Source: Micromonospora halotolerans
GTDB taxonomy: Bacteria > Actinomycetota > Actinomycetes > Mycobacteriales > Micromonosporaceae
Direction of reading: 5' to 3'
Assembly: GCF_032108445.1 (NCBI RefSeq)
Contig: NZ_CP134876.1
Coordinates: 1,550,001 to 1,614,000 of the forward strand
Length of the DNA: 64,000 bases
Shown in pieces: positions 38,433 through 47,983 of the stretch. The notes beneath the pieces were generated by a model. It was given only the letters and a program-made list of their open reading frames with translations, was not told the origin of the DNA and searched no databases. The position numbers and the translations under genes are program-made. Numbering within the stretch: position 1 is the first letter of the stretch; each line of letters begins with the position of its first letter.

Positions 38433-39611
38433 ATGAGCTTCTCGACGCTGGCCGTGGTGGTGCTCTGCCTCGCCGCGGGCGGCGCGGTGGGCTGGCTGGC
38501 CGCCCGGTCCCGCTCGGCGACGGAGATCGCCCGACTGGAGGCGACCCTGGCCGCCACCCGGGAGGGCGAGGGGCGGCTGGAGCAGTCCATGCGGGCGCTC
38601 AGCTACGAGGCGACCGCGCAGTCGCAGGAGGCGGTGGCCCGGGCGGTGGCCCCGCTGCACGACACCCTCCGCCGCTACGAGCAGCGGGTCGCCGAGCTGG
38701 AGCGCGACCGGGTCGATGCCTACGCCGAGCTGCGCGAACAGGTGCGGTCGATGAGCGCGGTCTCCGGCGAGCTGCGCACCGAGACCAAGCAGCTCGTCGC
38801 GGCGCTGCGCGCCCCGCAGGTGCGCGGCCGCTGGGGTGAGCACCAGCTCCGCCGCATCGTGGAGGCTGCGGGCATGCTGGAGCACTGCGACTTCAACGAG
38901 CAGGTCACCGCCGCGACCGACCACCAGGGGGTCCGTCCCGACCTGGTGGTCCGGCTGCACGGCGGCCGCACGGTGGTGGTCGACGCCAAGGCGCCCTTCG
39001 ACGCCTACCTGACCGCCATGGAGGCGCGCGACGAGCGGGGGCGCGACACCCACCTCGACGCCCACGCGCGGCACCTGCGGGCGCACGTCGACGGGCTGGC
39101 CGCCAAGAACTACTGGGCGGCGTTCGACCAGACCCCGGATTTCGTGGTGCTGTTCGTGCCGGCCGACCCGTTCCTGGACGTGGCGTTGCAGCGCGACCCG
39201 TCGCTGCTGGAGCACGCCTTCGCGCGCAACGTGGTGCTGGCCACGCCGGCCACCCTGGTGGCGCTGCTGCGCACGGTGGCCTACTCGTGGCGGCAGGAGG
39301 CGCTGGCCCGCAACGCGGCCACCGTGCACTCGCTGGCCCGCGAGCTCTACGGCCGGCTGTCCACCCTGGGCGACCACGTCGGCAAGCTCGGCGGCGCGCT
39401 GGGCGGGGCGGTGACCGCCTACAACCGGGCCGTCGGCTCGCTGGAGGCGCGGGTGCTGGTCAGCGCCCGCAAGCTGGCCGAGCTGGGCGTCTCCGACCAG
39501 GAGCTGGCCGCCCCGGCACAGGTCGAGCTGGCACCCCGCCAGCCACAGGCGCCGGAGCTGGTGGAGGGGATGTCCACATCGGCCGAACGACCGGCGGGCG
39601 TCGACGGTTGA
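38433..39611 (+). CDS. rmuC: DNA recombination protein RmuC
   Basis: 392 residues. An N-terminal membrane helix (about 4-20, STLAVVVLCLAAGGAVGWL) is followed by a coiled coil (30-120) and the RmuC nuclease-like domain: VRGRWGEHQLRRIVEAAGM near 130-150, PDLVVRLHGGRTVVVDAKAPFDAY near 165-190 with the D-x-K restriction-fold motif, and FVPADPFLDVAL. RmuC limits DNA rearrangement at inverted repeats. The ATG at 38433 is the start nearest the family's N-terminus. Divergent from the preceding gene with a 55-base gap. Confidence 0.95.
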   Translation: MSFSTLAVVVLCLAAGGAVGWLAARSRSATEIARLEATLAATREGEGRLEQSMRALSYEATAQSQEAVARAVAPLHDTLRRYEQRVAELERDRVDAYAELREQVRSMSAVSGELRTETKQLVAALRAPQVRGRWGEHQLRRIVEAAGMLEHCDFNEQVTAATDHQGVRPDLVVRLHGGRTVVVDAKAPFDAYLTAMEARDERGRDTHLDAHARHLRAHVDGLAAKNYWAAFDQTPDFVVLFVPADPFLDVALQRDPSLLEHAFARNVVLATPATLVALLRTVAYSWRQEALARNAATVHSLARELYGRLSTLGDHVGKLGGALGGAVTAYNRAVGSLEARVLVSARKLAELGVSDQELAAPAQVELAPRQPQAPELVEGMSTSAERPAGVDG

Positions 39612-39662
39612 CACGCGCAACGTGACGATGACGACCGATCCGCGTCACGGAGTGGTCACAAC

Positions 39663-39676
39663 CTACTTCGGAGTAG
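39663..39676 (+). promoter_or_regulatory. Hairpin in the subtilase upstream region
   Basis: CTACT-TCGG-AGTAG (39663-39676), enclosed by GTCA (39656) and TGAC (39677) arms, 83 bases before the start codon. The UUCG-like loop suggests a stable RNA hairpin or an operator. Confidence 0.35.
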
Positions 39677-39758
39677 TGACACCGACAGGGCCAGACCGAA
39701 GGATCACGGTCACGTGTGCCCTGTTTCTGTAGGGCCCTGTTCTCTGGAGGAAGAGAAC

Positions 39759-42700
39759 GTGAGTCAACCCCGCAACCGGAGCCGGCGTACCTCCGCCGCG
39801 CTCTTCGCCTCGGTCCTGGCGGCCGGCGCCATGACCGTCGGGGGTGGTGCCGCGACCGCGAGCGCAGCCCCCGCCGCCACCCCCGACGCCCCGCAGGCAA
39901 CCGCCGCGGAGGCGCTGGGCGCCCACGACGCCAAGCTGCTGGACGAGGCGGAGGCGAAGCACGCCCCGACCGTCACGCTGATCATCGCGGCCAAGAAGGG
40001 TTCGGCGAAGAAGGTCGCCGACGGGCTGGCCGGCCTGGGTGCCACGGTCAGCCAGCGCTACGACCAGGTCGGCTACCTGCTGGCCAAGGTCCCCACCGCG
40101 AAGGTCCTCAAGGCCGCGACGCTCCCCGGCGTCTCCGCCGTCGACCTCGACGAGACCATCAAGCTCCCCGACCCGGCCCCCGAGGCCGCCCCGGCCGGCG
40201 CGAAGACCGCCAAGCAGGCCCAGACGCTGGCCGGCCCGGGCGCCGACACCGGCGCGGTCAACCCGTACATGCCCACCAACGAGACCGGCGCGGAGGCCTT
40301 CAAGGCCGCGCACCCGGAGTGGGACGGCCGCGGCGTCACCATCGGCATCATGGACTCCGGCATCGACCTGGACCAGCCGGCGCTGCAGACGACCACCACG
40401 GGCGAGCGCAAGATCGTCGACTGGGTGACCGCGACGGATCCGCTGGAGGACGCCACCTGGCGTTCGATGATCACCGAGGTGGCGGGCCCCTCCTTCACCA
40501 CCGGCACGGGCGCCTCCGCCGTCACCTGGACCGCTCCCGCCGGCAGCTACCGCTTCAACACCTTCCGCGAGTCGATCACGGCCGGTAGCGACCCGGCGGG
40601 TGACGTCAACCGGGACGGCGACACCACCGACTCCTGGGGCATCCTCTACAACCCGGTGAACCACGACATCCGGGTCGACGTCAACCAGAACCGCGACTTC
40701 ACCGATGACGAGGTGATGCGGCCGTACAAGGAGAAGTTCCAGGTCGGCCACTTCGGCACCGACAACCCGGCCACCGCGGTGCGGGACCAGATGCCGTTCG
40801 TCGTCGAGTACCGCGAGGACGTCGACACCACCCCGGCCGGCGGCCCCGGCCTGGTCGACTACGTGAACATCGGCATCATCGAGGCCACCCACGGCACCCA
40901 CGTCGCCGGCATCACCGCCGCCAACGACATGCTGGGCAACAGCGCCTTCGACGGCGCCGCCCCGGGCGCCAAGCTGGTCTCCGCCCGGGCCTGCTCGTGG
41001 GGCGGCGGCTGCACCGCCGCGGCGCTCACCACCGGCATGGTGGACCTCGTCGTCAACCGCAAGGTCGACGTGGTCAACATGTCGATCGGCGGCCTGCCGG
41101 CGCTCAACGACGGCTCCAACGCGCGCGCCAACCTCTACGACGAGCTGATCAGCACCTACGGCGTGCAGATGTTCATCTCGGCCGGCAACTCCGGCCCGGG
41201 CCTGAACACCGTCGGCGACCCCTCCGTCGCCAGCAACGTGGTCAGCGTGGCCGCGAACATCAGCAAGGACACCTGGCTGGCCAACTACGGCTCGGTGGTC
41301 CGCAAGGGCAACTGGCTGTTCAACTTCTCCTCCCGCGGCCCGCGTGAGGACGGCGGCTTCAAGCCGAACGTGACCGCCCCCGGCTCGGCCATCTCCACCG
41401 CGCCGACCTGGCAGCCCGGCAACCCGGTCCCCGAGGCAGGCTACCCGCTGCCCCCGGGCTACCAGATGCTGAACGGCACCTCGATGGCCTCCCCGCAGGC
41501 CACCGGCGCCGCCGCGCTGCTGCTCTCGGCGGCCAAGGCCACCGACAAGGGCGTCACCCCGGCCGCGCTGCGCCGGGCCATCTACACCTCCGCCAAGCCG
41601 ATCGCGGGCGTCCCGACGTACGCCCAGGGCTACGGCATGTTCAACGTGCCGGGCGCGTGGAGCCTGCTCGCCGCCGGCGTGCAGACCAGGACGTACACCT
41701 CCGAGGCGCCGGTCTGCACCGAGCTGTCGGGCAACCTCACGAAGTACAACAAGGACTCCGGCCAGTTCGAGCCGAACCCGAACGTGGGCACCGGCATCTA
41801 CAACCGCTGCGCGGTCGGCAAGGGCGGGCAGAAGGTCAAGGAGAGCCGCTACTACGAGGTCAAGCTGACCCGCACGAGCGGCCCGAACAAGGGCCTCAAG
41901 CACACCGTCGCGTTCCGCGGCAACGACGGCACCTTCTCGGCCCCGCAGGTCGTGTGGCTGCCGCTGAACAAGACCGTCACCGTCAAGGTGAAGGCCAAGC
42001 CGCTGACCGCCGGCGCGCACGGCGCGATCATGACCGTCGACGACGCGTCCACCTCGGTGGTCGATTTCGAGGTCGCCACCGTCGTGGTCGCCTCGAACAC
42101 GGTCTCCGCCCCGGCCTACTCGTTCTCCACCGGCGGCTCGGTCGAGCGGAACGGCTTCACCTCGTACTTCGTGACGGTCCCGGAGGGCGCGGGCGCGCTC
42201 CAGGTCAACCTCTCCGGCATCGCCACCGGCTCGCAGACCCGGTTCATCGCCATCAACCCGTACGGCGTGCCGGTCGAGAGCACCGCGAGCACCGCCTGCT
42301 ACACCAACTTCTCCGACGCCGCCGCCTGCAAGCCGCAGGAGCGGGACTACCAGAACCCGATCCCGGGTGTCTGGGAGATCGAGGTCGAGGCCCGGCGCAC
42401 GTCGCCGGCGCTGGACAACCCGTTCCAGCTGCAGGCGCGGGTGCAGGGCGTCACGGTCGAGCCGGCCGTGGTCGAGCTGCCGTCGGTGACCGCCGGCGAG
42501 CCGACCGAGGTGAGCTGGGGCCTGACCAACGCCTTCGGCCCGGTCCAGGTGACCGGCGTCGGTGGCCCGCTGGCCAGCGTGCACGCCGAGCGTCCGAGCA
42601 TCGCCACGGGCGGTCGCCAGGAATACACGGTGGACGTCCCGGCGGGCGCCACCTCGTTCACCGCGCGAATCGGCAACCCGTCCGACCTGAGCGCCGACCT

Positions 42701-43067
42701 GGACCTGTCGGTCTTCCTCGGCGCGACCCGGGTGGGCCAGTCGGCCGACGGTGACTCGGAGGAGGCGGTCACCCTGTCCAACCCGGCCGCCGGCACCTAC
42801 CGGGTGGTCGTGGACGGCTACGCGGTGAGCGACCCGACCACCGCGTACGACTACCGCGACTCGTTCGCCGCCCCGGCGCTGGGTTCGCTCTCCGCCCCCA
42901 GCACCCCGCTGGCCCTGGCCAACGGCGCCACCACCACCCTGACCGGCACGGTGACCGCCAAGGCCACCCCGGCCGCCGGCCGGGAGCTCTACGGTGACCT
43001 GGCCGTCACCACCGTCGAGGGCGCGGTCGTCGGCCGCGGCTCGGTGGAGGTCGGTGCGGTCAGCTGA
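39759..43067 (+). CDS. Large secreted subtilisin-like serine protease (S8)
   Basis: 1102 residues from a GTG at 39759 with CTGGAGGAAG upstream. Signal peptide: basic start, hydrophobic core AALFASVLAAGAMTVGGG, cleavage likely near ASA-AP (residues about 35). A propeptide inhibitor-like segment covers about 65-130. The catalytic triad is Asp199 (IMDSGID), His378 (HGTHVAG) and Ser575 (NGTSMASP), with the oxyanion Asn in SAGNSGPG. A 180-residue insert lies between Asp and His. C-terminal beta domains of about 450 residues have no catalytic role visible. Extracellular proteolysis is likely; no cell-wall anchor. Confidence 0.93.
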   Translation: MSQPRNRSRRTSAALFASVLAAGAMTVGGGAATASAAPAATPDAPQATAAEALGAHDAKLLDEAEAKHAPTVTLIIAAKKGSAKKVADGLAGLGATVSQRYDQVGYLLAKVPTAKVLKAATLPGVSAVDLDETIKLPDPAPEAAPAGAKTAKQAQTLAGPGADTGAVNPYMPTNETGAEAFKAAHPEWDGRGVTIGIMDSGIDLDQPALQTTTTGERKIVDWVTATDPLEDATWRSMITEVAGPSFTTGTGASAVTWTAPAGSYRFNTFRESITAGSDPAGDVNRDGDTTDSWGILYNPVNHDIRVDVNQNRDFTDDEVMRPYKEKFQVGHFGTDNPATAVRDQMPFVVEYREDVDTTPAGGPGLVDYVNIGIIEATHGTHVAGITAANDMLGNSAFDGAAPGAKLVSARACSWGGGCTAAALTTGMVDLVVNRKVDVVNMSIGGLPALNDGSNARANLYDELISTYGVQMFISAGNSGPGLNTVGDPSVASNVVSVAANISKDTWLANYGSVVRKGNWLFNFSSRGPREDGGFKPNVTAPGSAISTAPTWQPGNPVPEAGYPLPPGYQMLNGTSMASPQATGAAALLLSAAKATDKGVTPAALRRAIYTSAKPIAGVPTYAQGYGMFNVPGAWSLLAAGVQTRTYTSEAPVCTELSGNLTKYNKDSGQFEPNPNVGTGIYNRCAVGKGGQKVKESRYYEVKLTRTSGPNKGLKHTVAFRGNDGTFSAPQVVWLPLNKTVTVKVKAKPLTAGAHGAIMTVDDASTSVVDFEVATVVVASNTVSAPAYSFSTGGSVERNGFTSYFVTVPEGAGALQVNLSGIATGSQTRFIAINPYGVPVESTASTACYTNFSDAAACKPQERDYQNPIPGVWEIEVEARRTSPALDNPFQLQARVQGVTVEPAVVELPSVTAGEPTEVSWGLTNAFGPVQVTGVGGPLASVHAERPSIATGGRQEYTVDVPAGATSFTARIGNPSDLSADLDLSVFLGATRVGQSADGDSEEAVTLSNPAAGTYRVVVDGYAVSDPTTAYDYRDSFAAPALGSLSAPSTPLALANGATTTLTGTVTAKATPAAGRELYGDLAVTTVEGAVVGRGSVEVGAVS

Positions 43068-43080
43068 CCCGCTGAACCCA

Positions 43081-43115
43081 GGAGCCCCGTCCCCCAATCC
43101 GGGGGGCGGGGCTCC
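43081..43115. terminator. Terminator hairpin after the subtilase
   Basis: GGAGCCCCGTCCCCC (43081-43095) pairs with GGGGGGCGGGGCTCC (43101-43115), one G-U type mismatch, loop AATCC. Followed by TTT at 43121. It also lies 19 bases beyond the end of the convergent lipoprotein gene. Confidence 0.85.
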
Positions 43116-43133
43116 GCCGTTTGCGGGCTCGGG

Positions 43134-43607
43134 TCAGGCGCGGCGGGCGGACTCGACGACGAAGGGAGTGCCCTGCTGGCAGGTGGTCATCATGCCGGGC
43201 TCCGAGCGCCCGGTGACCTCCACGCGGGTGCCGGGCTTGAGCAGGTCGCGCGGGCCGCCGATCAGCAGGTTGTCGTCGATCAGCACACAGTTCGGCTCGA
43301 CACCGGCGCGGATCGTCCCGCTGAGCGTGGTGGCGCCGGGGCCGGGCGGCTTCGACGGGCCGCCCTTCCAGGTGGGGTTCGGGAGTCTCGGGCTGACGCT
43401 GGGGTCGGGCTGGCTGGTCACCGGGGGGGCTCCTGTCGGGCCGGGATTGGGCTGGCAGGCGGGCCATGTTTCGCACGGCCCGGTGCTGCTGGTCACCGGG
43501 GTGGCCCCCGACGGGCTGGGGCCGCCGGGCTCGCTGCCGGGGCCGGCGCAGGCGGTCAGCGCCGCGCCGGCGAGCAGGGCGACGAGCACCGTCCGAGGAG
43601 TCTTCAT
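43134..43607 (-). CDS. Small Pro/Gly/Ser-rich lipoprotein
   Basis: 157 residues. The signal ends in LTAC with the lipidated cysteine at 20. Residues 21-95 are a Pro/Gly/Ser/Thr linker, and the C-terminal 60 residues form a compact beta domain (LSGTIRAGVEPNCVLIDDNLL..PGTRVEVTGR) with two cysteines (PNCV and TTCQ) that may pair. The fold recalls small OB-type or SCO-like beta barrels, though no family is certain. The gene starts 42 bases downstream of ispH. Confidence 0.78.
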   Translation of the reverse strand: MKTPRTVLVALLAGAALTACAGPGSEPGGPSPSGATPVTSSTGPCETWPACQPNPGPTGAPPVTSQPDPSVSPRLPNPTWKGGPSKPPGPGATTLSGTIRAGVEPNCVLIDDNLLIGGPRDLLKPGTRVEVTGRSEPGMMTTCQQGTPFVVESARRA

Positions 43608-43648
43608 GACCGGTTGGACGTGGTCGGCGGCGGTTTCGTTCCGGCCGG

Positions 43649-44635
43649 TCAGCCGCGGGCCGCCGCGGCCTTCAGGTCGCGCTTGAGCTCCTGCGGCAGC
43701 GAGAAGGTCAGCCGCTCGTTGGCGGTCGTGATCTCCTCGACGTCGGCGAAGCCGCGCTCGGCCAGATGCGCGAGCACCTGCTGGACCAGCTCGTCGGGCA
43801 CGCTGGCGCCCGAGGTCAGGCCGACGGTGCGGGCCCCCTCCAGCCAGGCGTCGTCGATCTCGTGCGCGAAGTCGACCAGGTGCCCGGCCCGGGCGCCGGC
43901 GTCCACCGCCACCTCGACGAGGCGCACGGAGTTGGAGGAGTTCCGCGAGCCGACCACGATCACCACGTCGCAGTCCGGGGCGATCTCCTTCACCACGTGC
44001 TGCCGGTTGGAGGTGGCGTAGCAGATGTCGTCGCTGGGGGGCGACTGGAGCAGCGGCAGCCGCTGCTTGAGCCGGGCCACGGTCTCCAGGGTCTCGTCGA
44101 CCGAGAGGGTGGTCTGGGAGAGCCAGACGACCTTCTCCGGGTCGCGCACGGTCACCTTGTCGGCGCCGTCCGGGCCGTCCACCAGCTGGATGTGCGCGGG
44201 CGCCTCACCGGCGGTGCCGACGACCTCCTCGTGCCCCTCGTGGCCGATGAGCAGGATGTCGTAGTCCTCGGCGGCGAACCGCCGGGCCTCCTGGTGCACC
44301 TTGGTGACCAGCGGGCAGGTCGCGTCGATCGCCTTGAGCGAGCGCGCCTTGGCCTGCTCGTAGACCTCGGGGGCCACGCCGTGCGCGGAGAAGATGACGG
44401 TGGCGCCCTCCGGCACCTCCTCGTTCTCCTCCACGAAGATCGCGCCCTTCGCCTCCAGCGTCCGCACCACGTGCTTGTTGTGGACGATCTGCTTGCGGAC
44501 GTAGATCGGCGCGCCGTAGAGCTTCAGCGCCTCCTCGACGGTCTGCACCGCCCGGTCCACGCCCGCGCAGTAGCCGCGGGGCTTCGCCAGGAGCACGCGC
44601 TTGCCGGTCCGGGGAGTCGTCTCAGCATCAGTCAC
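43649..44635 (-). CDS. ispH: 4-hydroxy-3-methylbut-2-enyl diphosphate reductase
   Basis: 328 residues. It makes IPP and DMAPP in the last step of the MEP pathway with a [4Fe-4S] cluster on Cys23 (GYCAG), Cys107 (DATCP) and Cys205 ([10 protein letters not shown]). The proton-relay EE...H motifs HGV and GHEGHEE are present. GTG start at 44635, with TACGAT 6 bases upstream, so translation is likely leaderless. The 131-base gap to xseA holds palindrome C. Together with the cis-prenyltransferase at 59.4 kb it feeds the undecaprenyl carrier. Confidence 0.97.
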   Translation of the reverse strand: MTDAETTPRTGKRVLLAKPRGYCAGVDRAVQTVEEALKLYGAPIYVRKQIVHNKHVVRTLEAKGAIFVEENEEVPEGATVIFSAHGVAPEVYEQAKARSLKAIDATCPLVTKVHQEARRFAAEDYDILLIGHEGHEEVVGTAGEAPAHIQLVDGPDGADKVTVRDPEKVVWLSQTTLSVDETLETVARLKQRLPLLQSPPSDDICYATSNRQHVVKEIAPDCDVVIVVGSRNSSNSVRLVEVAVDAGARAGHLVDFAHEIDDAWLEGARTVGLTSGASVPDELVQQVLAHLAERGFADVEEITTANERLTFSLPQELKRDLKAAAARG

Positions 44636-44647
44636 CCGACCATCGTA
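44636..44647 (-). promoter_or_regulatory. Leaderless-type -10 box for ispH
   Basis: TACGAT on the minus strand (44642-44647), 6 bases, GTG at 44635. Confidence 0.55.
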
Positions 44648-44669
44648 CGTGCCGGCTTCCGGCCGGGCT

Positions 44670-44730
44670 GTCGATCATGAGGTTGGCGGCGGTTCCGGAG
44701 ATCGACATCGCCGTCAACCTCATGATCGAC
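44670..44730. repeat. GATCA-type intergenic palindrome C
   Basis: 61 bp. The left arm at 44670-44691 (GTCGATCATGAGGTTGGCGG and so on) pairs with 44709-44730, one G-U-type mismatch in 22 bp, 17-base loop. It lies 22 bases behind the ispH -10 box and 24 bases before the xseA -10 box, almost exactly midway between two divergent start sites. Confidence 0.9.
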
Positions 44731-44754
44731 GCGGGCCTCGTCGGGGGTGGGCCT

Positions 44755-44766
44755 TAGGGTGGGCGG
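44755..44766 (+). promoter_or_regulatory. Leaderless-type -10 box for xseA
   Basis: TAGGGT at 44755-44760, 6 bases, GTG at 44767. Confidence 0.55.
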
Positions 44767-45981
44767 GTGAGCGAAGCGGATCGGAGCACGTCCGAGGAGC
44801 CGTGGCCGGTCCGGGTGGTCAGCCAGAAGATCGGGGCCTGGATCGCCCGGCTGGGGTGGGTGTGGGTCGACGGTCAGATCGCGCAGATCAGCCGGCGGCC
44901 CGGCGCGAGCACGGTCTTCCTGACGCTGCGTGACCCGTCGGCGGATCTCAGCCTGACCGTCACCACCAACCGCGACGTGCTCGACGCGGGCGCACCGGAG
45001 CTGAGCGAGGGCGCCCGGGTGGTGCTGCACGCCAAGCCGGAGTTCTACGCCGCCCGGGGCACGCTGAGCCTGCGCGCCGACGAGATCCGCCAGGTCGGGC
45101 TGGGCGAGCTGCTGGCGCGGCTGGAGAAGCTCAAGAAACTGCTGGCCGCCGAGGGGCTGTTCGACCGGGCCCGCAAGCGCCGGCCGCCGTTCCTGCCCGG
45201 CCGGATCGGGCTGATCACCGGCCGCGCCTCGGCCGCCGAGCGGGACGTGCTCACGAACGCCCGCCGCCGCTGGCCGGCCGTGGAGTTCCGCACGGTCAAC
45301 GTGGCCGTGCAGGGGCCGAGCGCCGTGCCCGACATCGTCGGCGCGCTCAAGGTGCTCGACGCCGACCCGACGGTCGACGTGATCATCATCGCCCGGGGCG
45401 GCGGCGGCATCGAGGACCTGCTGCCCTTCTCCGACGAGGCGCTCTGCCGGGCGGTCTTCGCGTGCCGCACGCCGGTGGTCAGCGCGATCGGCCACGAGAC
45501 CGACACGCCGCTGCTCGACTACGTCGCCGACGTGCGCGCCTCCACGCCGACCGACGCGGCCAAGCGCATCGTGCCCGACCTGGCGGAGGAGGTCCGTCTC
45601 ATCGGCCAGGCCCGGTCCCGGCTGGAGCGGGCGGTGCGCAACCTGGTCGACCGGGAACAGCACCGGCTCGACCTGCTGCGCTCCCGGCCGGTGCTGGCCC
45701 GCCCGCAGGTGATGGTCGACCAGCGGGCCACCGACGTCACCGCGCTGCGCGACCGGGCCGGCCGCTGCCTGGACCACCGGCTCGGCGCCGCCGGCGACGA
45801 CCTGCGGCACACCCTGGCGCGGCTGCGCGCCCTCTCTCCCGCGGCCACCCTCGACCGGGGCTACGCCATCGTCCAGCGCGGCGACGGGCACGTGGTGCGC
45901 GCCGCGTCCGAGGTGGCCAAGGGCGACCCGCTGCGGGTACGCCTCGCCGAGGGCGAGCTGACCGCGACCGTGGACGGCTGA
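44767..45981 (+). CDS. xseA: Exodeoxyribonuclease VII large subunit
   Basis: 404 residues. An N-terminal OB fold (about 18-115, [16 protein letters not shown]) binds single-stranded DNA; the catalytic region carries [37 protein letters not shown] and [27 protein letters not shown] coiled coil (270-350) binds the small subunits. The complex degrades single-stranded DNA in both directions. The stop codon overlaps the xseB start (TGATG), so subunit synthesis is coupled. Confidence 0.97.
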   Translation: MSEADRSTSEEPWPVRVVSQKIGAWIARLGWVWVDGQIAQISRRPGASTVFLTLRDPSADLSLTVTTNRDVLDAGAPELSEGARVVLHAKPEFYAARGTLSLRADEIRQVGLGELLARLEKLKKLLAAEGLFDRARKRRPPFLPGRIGLITGRASAAERDVLTNARRRWPAVEFRTVNVAVQGPSAVPDIVGALKVLDADPTVDVIIIARGGGGIEDLLPFSDEALCRAVFACRTPVVSAIGHETDTPLLDYVADVRASTPTDAAKRIVPDLAEEVRLIGQARSRLERAVRNLVDREQHRLDLLRSRPVLARPQVMVDQRATDVTALRDRAGRCLDHRLGAAGDDLRHTLARLRALSPAATLDRGYAIVQRGDGHVVRAASEVAKGDPLRVRLAEGELTATVDG

Positions 45982-46208
45982 TGGAATGGGACCCGATGAC
46001 TGACACGACGAAGGACGAGCGGCTCAGCTACGAGCAGGCCCGGGCCGAGCTGGCCTCGGTGGTCGAGCGGCTGGAGGCGGGGGGCACCTCGCTGGAGGAG
46101 TCGCTGGCGCTCTGGGAGCGCGGCGAGCAGCTCGCCGGGATCTGCCAGCGCTGGCTGGACGGCGCGCGGGCCCGCATCGACGCCGCCCGGCAGCGCGCGG
46201 AGGACTGA
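45981..46208 (+). CDS. xseB: Exodeoxyribonuclease VII small subunit
   Basis: 75 residues from the ATG at 45981, or 70 from the ATG at 45996 which has GGG upstream. Helical hairpin with the family motif LSYEQARAELASVVERLEAG and LEESLALWERGEQL. Several copies assemble onto the coiled coil of XseA. It completes the operon; a perfect 11-bp hairpin follows it. Confidence 0.95.
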   Translation: MEWDPMTDTTKDERLSYEQARAELASVVERLEAGGTSLEESLALWERGEQLAGICQRWLDGARARIDAARQRAED

Positions 46209-46210
46209 GC

Positions 46211-46236
46211 GGCGGGACGGCCGGAGCCGTCCCGCC
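46211..46236. terminator. Bidirectional terminator between xseB and the lipoprotein gene
   Basis: Perfect arms GGCGGGACGGC (46211-46221) and GCCGTCCCGCC (46226-46236) with a CGGA tetraloop. Confidence 0.85.
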
Positions 46237-46243
46237 GGCACGG

Positions 46244-47083
46244 TCAGTTGAACAGGTTGTAGAGCTCGGCGGGCGCCTCGGCGACCTGGTCGGCCGGGGG
46301 CTTCTGCGCGGCGGCGGCGTTGCCGTAGTCGGTGTAGGTGATCTTCACGTCCTGCGCGGCGCTCTGCCCGGCGGCCGGGATCTGGAGCACCAGCTCGCTG
46401 AGCCGGCCCTGCGGGTCGACCTTGGCGGTGAACGGCACCGACTGCGCCTGCGCGCCGAGCGCGGTGATCACGGCCGGGTCGAGCGAGCCCGCCTCGGCCG
46501 CCTTCGACACGTCGACGGTGCCCGCGTACGTGCCCTCGCCGGTCTTCCGGACCTCGGTGACGCCCTGGGTCAGCACCGCACTGCCGGCCGGGTCGACCTT
46601 GTCGAAGTCGAAGCCGAGCGCCCGGTTGCCCTTGATCCGGGTCTGGTCGAGGTGCTGGTACTTGCTCAGGTTGAGGTTCTTCAGCCCGGGCACGCTGGCG
46701 GCGGCCTTGCCGCCCAGCTCCAGCTTCACCCAGCTGTCCGGCTTGTAGTGGATCAGGTCGAGCTTCATCATCAGGTCCGACGACGGGTCACCGATCGTCA
46801 TCCGCATCTCGGCGCTCTGGCTGGGCTCGTGCACCTGCCCCTCGGCCGTGGAGCCGGCGCCGGACATGGTGAACCGGAAGTTCCCGTCGCGGATCGCGTT
46901 GGTGGAGTCGAGCAGGGCCTGCTTGGCCTCGCTGGCGGGCGTGCCGCTCGGGGCGATGCTGCCGGAGGCGGCCGGGGTCGCGGAGGCGCCCGCGCCGGCG
47001 GTCCCGGTGTCGTTGCACGCGGCCAGGCCGGGAATGAGCAGCGCCGCGGCGAACGCGGTGGCGCTGAAGCGTCGAATCGTCAC
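46244..47083 (-). CDS. LppX/LprG-family lipoprotein
   Basis: 279 residues from a GTG with GGAGAGG upstream. The signal ends in GLAAC with the lipidated cysteine at 23. The mature protein is beta-rich: FRFTMSG, AEMRMTIG, LIHYKPDSWVKLELGG, ALGFDFDKVDPAG, TYAGTVDVSKA, DPQGRLSELVLQ. This is the LppX_LprAFG fold, a hydrophobic half-barrel that carries glycolipids or lipoglycans across the envelope in mycobacteria. No partner transporter gene adjoins it. The lipid cargo in this organism is unknown. Confidence 0.88.
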   Translation of the reverse strand: MTIRRFSATAFAAALLIPGLAACNDTGTAGAGASATPAASGSIAPSGTPASEAKQALLDSTNAIRDGNFRFTMSGAGSTAEGQVHEPSQSAEMRMTIGDPSSDLMMKLDLIHYKPDSWVKLELGGKAAASVPGLKNLNLSKYQHLDQTRIKGNRALGFDFDKVDPAGSAVLTQGVTEVRKTGEGTYAGTVDVSKAAEAGSLDPAVITALGAQAQSVPFTAKVDPQGRLSELVLQIPAAGQSAAQDVKITYTDYGNAAAAQKPPADQVAEAPAELYNLFN

Positions 47084-47287
47084 GTCAACCTCTCCAGGTG
47101 GGTCGTCCGGCCCACGGAGGTGCCGGAGTCGGGACGCCGCAGCCCGGACGCCGGCTCCGGCGCACGAGCCCGGTCCGGCCGGTGTGGTCGGCTCCGGCGG
47201 GCTCGTGCCCTCTTCTGTTCCCTGAAGCGGTGTTCCGCAATCCCTGTCCGGTGCGGGAGAAACGACCTCGCCCGGCGGCGGGGCGGG

Positions 47288-47983
47288 TCAGCGCAGCGCG
47301 GTGACGAGTTCGCGCAGCTCCGCCTCGCCTGCGTCGCCGACCACGAGCACGGTGCGGTTGGGTTCCAGCAGGACGAGGGCCTGCTCGTTGCCCCGGGCGG
47401 TGTACCGCTGCCAGCTCGCGCCGCCGGGCAGGTCGGCCGGGCCTTGCGGCTGGCCCCCGCTCAGCTCGGCCGGCAGCAGCTTCTCCGCCGGCACGTTGCT
47501 CTCCACCAGCTGCGCGCCCCGGCCCTCCGGGGTCACGTAGCCGATGCGCAGGGTGCCGCCACCGGACTCGGTCTGGTAGCGGGCGCTGACCGTACGCCAG
47601 TCGGAGCCCAGCCCGCGCGGCTCGGCGACCGGGAAGGCGTTGGCGGCGCGGGCCTGCTCGATGGCCGGCGCGGGGTCGACGGTGACCGGCTCGTCTCCGC
47701 CGAGGAAGCCCCGGTAGAAGGCGAGCAGCAGGGCGATCGGGACCAGCAGCACCAGCAACGACAGGGCCATGTCCTTCGGTGACCGCTCGGACCGGGCCTT
47801 CTCCTTCCGGGCGGGCGGCGCGGGCTGCTCCCCGGCGTCGGCCAGTGGCGCGGGCCCGGTCGACTCGACCAGGGCCGGTTCCCCGGCCGGCGGGGTCGCC
47901 CCGGCGGTCGGCAGCACCGGCGGCTGGCCGTCGGGCGGGGTGGCGTCGGTCGGTACGCGGTCGGCAGGCTGTGCGGGTTCCAC
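47288..47983 (-). CDS. DUF4245 domain-containing membrane protein
   Basis: 231 residues. A Pro/Ala-rich cytoplasmic tail (1-68) precedes one membrane helix (about 71-91, MALSLLVLLVPIALLLAFYRGF), and the rest is the extracytoplasmic DUF4245 domain (AFPVAEPRGLGSDWRTVSARY, LRIGYVTPEGRGAQL, GASWQRYTARGNEQALVL). The family has no known function and usually sits next to glpX in actinobacteria, as here (divergent, 159 bases apart). A role linked to glpX is only a positional guess. Confidence 0.88.
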   Translation of the reverse strand: MEPAQPADRVPTDATPPDGQPPVLPTAGATPPAGEPALVESTGPAPLADAGEQPAPPARKEKARSERSPKDMALSLLVLLVPIALLLAFYRGFLGGDEPVTVDPAPAIEQARAANAFPVAEPRGLGSDWRTVSARYQTESGGGTLRIGYVTPEGRGAQLVESNVPAEKLLPAELSGGQPQGPADLPGGASWQRYTARGNEQALVLLEPNRTVLVVGDAGEAELRELVTALR

